A stretch of DNA of 64,000 nt from Puniceibacterium antarcticum (GTDB lineage Bacteria > Pseudomonadota > Alphaproteobacteria > Rhodobacterales > Rhodobacteraceae), in the NCBI RefSeq assembly GCF_002760615.1, contig NZ_AWWI01000060.1:1-64000 (forward strand), given 5' to 3'. A program made the translations under genes and the position numbers. The notes beneath the pieces were generated by a model. The model saw only the letters and a list, made by a program, of their open reading frames with translations, had not been told where the DNA came from and searched no databases. This document shows, one piece after another, positions 60,071 to 64,000 of this stretch. Numbering within the stretch: the first letter of the stretch is position 1; each line of letters opens with the position of its first letter.

Positions 60071-61097
60071 TTTTCTGATGCGCATCCGCGCGCGGCGTGT
60101 GTTCAATGTGGCCGATGCTGGCGCTGGTGGCGGTGGTGGAGCCGATGATGGCGCTGCTGCTGCCGCTGCAGCAGCGGCAGGTGGAACTGGTGGAGACGGT
60201 TCTGGCGCTGCCGGTGGCGGAGCTGACGGGGGCGCGAAAAGCTGGTGGGAAGGCGAAAAGTTCAGCGCGTCCCAGCGGGAACAGCTGACGGCTCTGGGCC
60301 TGACGGTGGATGATCCGCTGGATGCGGTGGTACGTCTGGCCGACATGGAAAGCAACGCCAAGAAAAAGCTGGGCAAACCGGCGGATCAGCTGATCAGCAA
60401 GCCCGGCAAGGACCAGGATGTCGCGGACTGGATGCGCGAAAACGCCAGCGTGTTCGGGATCCCCGAAGCGGCCGACAAATACACGATCGAAAAGCCCCAA
60501 GACTGGCCCAAAGATGCCGCCTGGGACACTGACATGGAGGCGAAGGCGCGCGAGCTGGGCCACAAGATGGGGTTGAACGGATCGCAGCTGCAGGGGGTGG
60601 TCAACCTCTACGCGGAAAAGATGGCAGGTATGCTGACCGGCGCGGAAAAGGATCTGGAAACCTCCAGCGCTGAGCTGCGCGCAGATCTGCAAAAAGACTG
60701 GGGTGATCAGTACGGCTCCAAGGTTGCCTTGGCACAGCAAGCTGCCAGTGTCTTGGCGGAACAGGCGGGGCTGGACAGCACGGGCCTGATGAACATCGCC
60801 CAGGTGCTGCAGGGCGCGACCGGCGATGCCAATACCCTGCGCCTGTTTGCAACCATCGGCGAGATGATGGGCGAGGATCGGATGATCCAGATGCCTGGCA
60901 ATGGCGGGGGGCTGGGCACGACACCAGCCGAGGCGCAGACCCAGCTGAACGCGATGCTCAAGCCAGACAGCGACTATGCCAAGGCCGTTGCGGACAAGCG
61001 TGCAGGCAAGCCGGGCGCAGCTGCGCGCTATACAGAGATGGAAAACCAGCGCACCAGTCTGGAAAAGATCATCTCTGCTGCCACAGCCAAGGCTTGA
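60063..61097 (+). CDS. Head scaffolding-like protein
   Basis: 344 residues from the ATG at 60063 (GAGGAG upstream). A Gly/Ala-rich N-terminal tract (GAGGGGGADDGAAAAAAAAA), then acidic and helical sequence with DKYTIEKPQDWPKD and many Gln/Glu/Lys, typical of scaffold proteins placed between connector and capsid. A terminator follows. Confidence 0.75.
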   Translation: MFDFLMRIRARRVFNVADAGAGGGGGADDGAAAAAAAAAGGTGGDGSGAAGGGADGGAKSWWEGEKFSASQREQLTALGLTVDDPLDAVVRLADMESNAKKKLGKPADQLISKPGKDQDVADWMRENASVFGIPEAADKYTIEKPQDWPKDAAWDTDMEAKARELGHKMGLNGSQLQGVVNLYAEKMAGMLTGAEKDLETSSAELRADLQKDWGDQYGSKVALAQQAASVLAEQAGLDSTGLMNIAQVLQGATGDANTLRLFATIGEMMGEDRMIQMPGNGGGLGTTPAEAQTQLNAMLKPDSDYAKAVADKRAGKPGAAARYTEMENQRTSLEKIISAATAKA

Positions 61098-61111
61098 GCT
61101 GAAATATCACA

Positions 61112-61136
61112 AGGCCCTGCGCATTGCGCGGGGCCT
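61112..61136 (+). terminator. Terminator between scaffold and capsid genes
   Basis: AGGCCC-T-GCGC-ATT-GCGC-G-GGGCCT, an almost perfect hairpin 14 bases after the scaffold stop. No T-run directly after; GGCGTTTTTTC lies about 25 bases on, followed by TTGACA (possible capsid promoter -35). Confidence 0.6.
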
Positions 61137-61352
61137 ATGTTTCGGCACCACATCTGGCGTTTTTTCTTGACATCCCCGCAAAATTCGCGATGAACTTGCC
61201 CCTGACGGGCGACCCTGCTTTTTACGGGTCCGTCTGATCCGGGCAATTCCGGCGACTAAGCCACGTTAAGGTTCAGGTGTGGGTCCGGCGTTCCGGGCGA
61301 CCCCTCCGAAAATTCAACACATCATCGCTGATTTTTCGTGAGAGGGACCTTT

Positions 61353-62297
61353 ATGGCCTATCAACAGGTGGTCGAACCGCACCACAAGCTCAAATTTACC
61401 GGCAACGTGACACTGGTCCATCAGCAGATGGAAAACCCGCTGCGCGGCGCTGTGACCGTGACCACGGCCGAGGGCGAAGCGCAGGACATCGCCGATCTGA
61501 TCGATGCCGACGATTACCAGAGAGGCGAAGATTACAGCCGCCGCAACCCGGAATTCGTCCCGAAGAATTCCCGGCGCTGGCTGGTCCGCCCCGAGGTGAT
61601 CGAAACCGGTCAGTACATCACCAAGGAAGAAACCTTTGACAAGGCGATGGACGCCAGTTCCATCCTGCTGCGCAACAAGGTCAAGGCCGTTGAACGCGGC
61701 GTGTTCGATACCATCCTGGGCGTCGAAAAGGTCAAGGCGACCGGAAAGTTTCGCATTGCCGGCGGTGGCATCATGGGCGGCGTGTACGAGGGCAAAACCC
61801 CCAACACGCTGGTGACCCTACCTGCCGGAAACTACATCGCGCACAATTTCGGCGGCAGTGCCGTCGGCCTAACAGCTGAAAAGCTGCGCGCCGCGACCGA
61901 GGCTATGGAGCTGGAAGATTTCGGTCTGGAAACAGACGAAGAGATCTATGGCTTGATCAGCCCGAAGCAAAAGACGGATCTGATCAATCTTGCGATCGCC
62001 ACCAAGACCAGCCTGAACCCGTTCGAGATTGAGAACATCCGCAGCGGCAAGCCCGGCATGCTGCTGGGCATCAATTGGCTGTTCTCCAACCGCTTGCCCT
62101 ATGACAGCAACGGCTATCGCCTGAACCCGATCTGGACCAAGTCCAATGTCGTCGCCGGGTTCTGGCAGGATGTCGATGGCCGGATGTGGAATGACACGGC
62201 CGCCAAGAACCTGCCGTATCTCTACGTCGACGCCTACGTGCAGGCGGGCCGTATGCAAGACACGGGCGTGCGCATCATCCGCAACGTCGAGAGCTGA
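61353..62297 (+). CDS. Major capsid protein
   Basis: 314 residues, MAYQQVVEPHHKLKFTGNV onward. Position (after scaffold, before tail tubular A), length, and the pattern LISPKQKTDLINLAIATKT and NVVAGFWQDVDGRMWNDTAAKNLPYLYV indicate a phage coat protein of podovirus type. Its own ribosome site (GAGAGGGAC) and the terminator/promoter-like gap before it suggest high independent expression. Confidence 0.82.
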   Translation: MAYQQVVEPHHKLKFTGNVTLVHQQMENPLRGAVTVTTAEGEAQDIADLIDADDYQRGEDYSRRNPEFVPKNSRRWLVRPEVIETGQYITKEETFDKAMDASSILLRNKVKAVERGVFDTILGVEKVKATGKFRIAGGGIMGGVYEGKTPNTLVTLPAGNYIAHNFGGSAVGLTAEKLRAATEAMELEDFGLETDEEIYGLISPKQKTDLINLAIATKTSLNPFEIENIRSGKPGMLLGINWLFSNRLPYDSNGYRLNPIWTKSNVVAGFWQDVDGRMWNDTAAKNLPYLYVDAYVQAGRMQDTGVRIIRNVES

Positions 62298-62360
62298 CCG
62301 GACCAGGCCGGTCTATTCAGCCCGGCCTGACCTGACCCCAAAATCCTTCAGGAGAGAGCC

Positions 62361-62819
62361 ATGGCCGTCGTTTCCGGCAAATCCAACCTTATCCGTGATC
62401 ATTTCGACATCACCGCAGTGCCGCCCGACCCCGAAGTGGCGCGCGGCCGTCTGATCCTGTCCACCGGGCGGGTGACCAATCTGACCACCGACAGCAACTT
62501 GTCCAAATATTGCATCGCTGAAGTGCCATCCAAGGCGCTGGTGCATGAGGATACGTTTTTCGACGTGGCGGACTGGGGCTTTGCCCAGATCGTGATCGGC
62601 ACCGAAACCGACACCGATGCGCTGGTCGATCAGACCAAGGCGACCGAAAACATCGTGACCCCCTTTGCTGTCGGCGATACCAGCCATCTCAAGCGCTGGT
62701 GGGAAGTTCTGGGCCTTGCCGCAGATCCCAATGGGCTGCTGGAACTCTGGGTGCATGCAGAGGCAAACGCCACCGCTGCGGGCACCATGGATTTCCGCAT
62801 CGCCTATATCATGCCCTAA
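62361..62819 (+). CDS. Putative head/structural protein
   Basis: 152 residues, MAVVSGKSNLIRDHFDITAVP onward, beta-rich (AQIVIGTETDTDALVDQT; MDFRIAYIMP). AGGAGAG precedes the ATG. Between capsid and tail tubular protein A genes, so probably a minor capsid or decoration protein. No family match claimed. Confidence 0.65.
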   Translation: MAVVSGKSNLIRDHFDITAVPPDPEVARGRLILSTGRVTNLTTDSNLSKYCIAEVPSKALVHEDTFFDVADWGFAQIVIGTETDTDALVDQTKATENIVTPFAVGDTSHLKRWWEVLGLAADPNGLLELWVHAEANATAAGTMDFRIAYIMP

Positions 62820-62865
62820 ACCAAACGGCGGCCGGGTCTGACCCGGCTGCCCACGAGGTTGCCTG

Positions 62866-63462
62866 ATGACCACAGCCATTGCCGCCAGTTTTATCGCCCG
62901 ACAGGCCTTTCGCATGATGGAACTGCGTCCGCTGCAGTCTTTTGGTGAAAACACCGAAGAGGCGATCGGGGCCACGGAGCAATACCCCGAGGCCATGGGC
63001 ATGGTTTTGGAAGCATATGACTGGTCGTTTGCCCGCCGCCTTTTCAAGCCTGCCCTGGCCGATCTGGGCCCGACAGAGGTGGCGGATCCGGACTTTCCTT
63101 TCACCTATACCATGCCGCCCGAGCTGTTGAAGCTGCGCAAGGTCTATGATCATGTGCGCTACCGGCTGGACGGTGCCCTTTTGCGGTGCGATCGGGCGGG
63201 TGTCCTGGTGCGTGGTACGATCCGCATCACAAACGAAAACCGATGCCCCTCTGATTTCAAGCTGGCGGTGTCCTGCCAGCTGGCGGTCCTGTTAAGCCCA
63301 AAATTCGTGGGATCACGCACCAAACGTGTGGAGCTGAAGGACGATCTAAGCACCGCCTTCCAGCGTGCGATCACGTCGGACAATTCCACAGCATCCGCCA
63401 GCCGCATCGATGGCCTGTCTGCGCAGACCAGCGATGACTGGGTGGCCGAGGTGCTGCGATGA
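62866..63462 (+). CDS. Tail tubular protein A-like (T7 gp11-like)
   Basis: 198 residues, helical at the start (ARQAFRMMELRPLQSFGENTEEA) with YPEAMGMVLEAYDWSFARR, a motif typical of gp11 gatekeeper-type proteins, and PPELLKLRKVYDHVRYR. It would seal the portal and join the tail. Coupled to the next gene by ATGA. Confidence 0.8.
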   Translation: MTTAIAASFIARQAFRMMELRPLQSFGENTEEAIGATEQYPEAMGMVLEAYDWSFARRLFKPALADLGPTEVADPDFPFTYTMPPELLKLRKVYDHVRYRLDGALLRCDRAGVLVRGTIRITNENRCPSDFKLAVSCQLAVLLSPKFVGSRTKRVELKDDLSTAFQRAITSDNSTASASRIDGLSAQTSDDWVAEVLR

Positions 63463-64000
63463 CGGCGACACGGCCGCCGCAGGTTGCCTGGTCCAGTGGC
63501 GAGCTGGACCCGCTGCTGCATGCGCGTGAGGATTTCCAGCGCCACCAGACCGGCCTTGCGATCTGCAGGGGCTTTCTGCCCCTGCGCCAGGGCGGTTTTA
63601 CGCGTGCGCCTGGCACGATCTTTCGCGGCACGACACGCGGCAACAGCGTGGCGGTCCGGGTGCCCTTTGTCTTCTCGACCAGCGATGCCCAGGCACTGGA
63701 ATTCAGCGACGGCAAGATGCGCGTTTGGCGCTATGGCGTACTGGTTCTGAGTGGCGGCGTACCTTACGAGATCGATACACCCTTCACCGCGGCGGATCTG
63801 GCAAACCTGAATTATCTGCAGGATGCAGATGTCATGTACCTTGTCGACGGCCGCAACCCCATGCAGCAGCTGAGCCGCTTTGCCATCGACAACTGGACCC
63901 TTGCAGAGGCTGAGCTGGATGCCGGACCCTTCCGAGTGCAGAACCTGGACGAGGATCGCACCATCCAGGTGACCAACGGTGCCGGGTCCGGTGCCATCAC
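63459..64000 (+). CDS. Tail tubular protein B-like (T7 gp12-like), partial
   Basis: Starts ATG at 63459 overlapping the stop of tail tubular A and remains open to the window edge (180 codons). MTATRPPQVAWSSGELDPLLHAREDFQRHQTGL, read in the phage frame, and FSDGKMRVWRYGVLV, AADLANLNYLQDADVMYLV are typical nozzle protein segments. The rest lies outside. Confidence 0.85.
   Translation, partial: MTATRPPQVAWSSGELDPLLHAREDFQRHQTGLAICRGFLPLRQGGFTRAPGTIFRGTTRGNSVAVRVPFVFSTSDAQALEFSDGKMRVWRYGVLVLSGGVPYEIDTPFTAADLANLNYLQDADVMYLVDGRNPMQQLSRFAIDNWTLAEAELDAGPFRVQNLDEDRTIQVTNGAGSGAI

Larger units (their letters stand above)
40345..64000. mobile_element. Temperate podovirus-like prophage integrated at tRNA-Thr (right end outside window)
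   Basis: From the 3' end of tRNA-Thr onward the genes are a phage lysogeny module (integrase, excisionase-like, CI-like, Cro-like), a replication module, terminases and T7-like head genes in standard order. The tRNA stays intact because attL restores its 3' end. The exact core and the right border cannot be set, since attR is outside. No host genes interrupt the run to 64000. Confidence 0.92.

Noticed and set aside
59526-60740. 404-codon minus-strand frame over connector and scaffold genes
   Set aside because: Codon shadow of two plus-strand phage genes in standard order; Ala/Pro/Ser-rich tract mirrors the scaffold's Gly/Ala run.

Overview
The window reads as chromosome of a high-GC alphaproteobacterium, most likely family Rhodobacteraceae (Roseobacter group). 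The grounds are the gene families seen: a GapR/DUF2312 nucleoid protein, an aspartate/glutamate leucyltransferase (Bpt), DUF2852, a sodium:solute-symporter/histidine-kinase fusion, a PmpAB-type sulfur transport pair with a persulfide dioxygenase, and a Liv transporter next to acs. No taxonomic marker gene is present, so this is inference.

Region 1 (1-19.4 kb) is core metabolism: tyrS; anmK (anhydro-muropeptide recycling); gph; the UDP-GlcNAc pair glmU-glmS; an FMN-binding oxidase-like protein coupled to a DNA-alkylation-repair protein; moaA; bpt; two small membrane proteins; a YbaK deacylase; and glnE. After these comes an autoregulated-looking lacI unit with a repeat-bearing leader ORF, then a membrane-anchored DnaQ-like protein whose catalytic residues are missing.

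Region 2 (19.4-32.4 kb) looks like an acetate/short-chain acyl module. adk, acs and a five-gene Liv ABC transporter lie on the minus strand. Divergent from them are a RamB-like (DUF2083) regulator, a single-domain response regulator, a small membrane protein and a symporter-kinase. The shared intergenic region carries RamB-box-like repeats and palindromes.

Region 3 (32.4-40.3 kb) has a lone FliM/SpoA protein, a sulfide/persulfide detoxification operon, gapR, a YkgJ cysteine-cluster protein, a Fe3+-type ABC permease and tRNA-Thr(UGU).

Region 4 (40.35-64 kb, continuing past the right edge) is a temperate podovirus-like prophage abutting the 3' end of tRNA-Thr. A leftward operon holds small genes, a tyrosine integrase and an excisionase-like protein. 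Next come a CI-like repressor with a co-transcribed membrane protein, and a divergent Cro-like gene. A rightward replication module follows: SANT/Myb-like protein, Toprim primase-like protein, ATPase/helicase. Then there is an unusual 12-copy octamer array, small and large terminase, and T7-like head genes: connector, scaffold, capsid and tail tubular A and B. No T7-type RNA or DNA polymerase is present in the window.

The most unusual signals are: the 12-copy CTACAACG array in three forward-forward-reverse-reverse modules between helicase and terminase; two GTATGG arrays phased at exactly 11 bp in convergent intergenic gaps, one just behind gapR; the lacI leader ORF with three 27-bp repeats; and an out-of-frame ORF with its own ribosome binding site inside the phage helicase gene.
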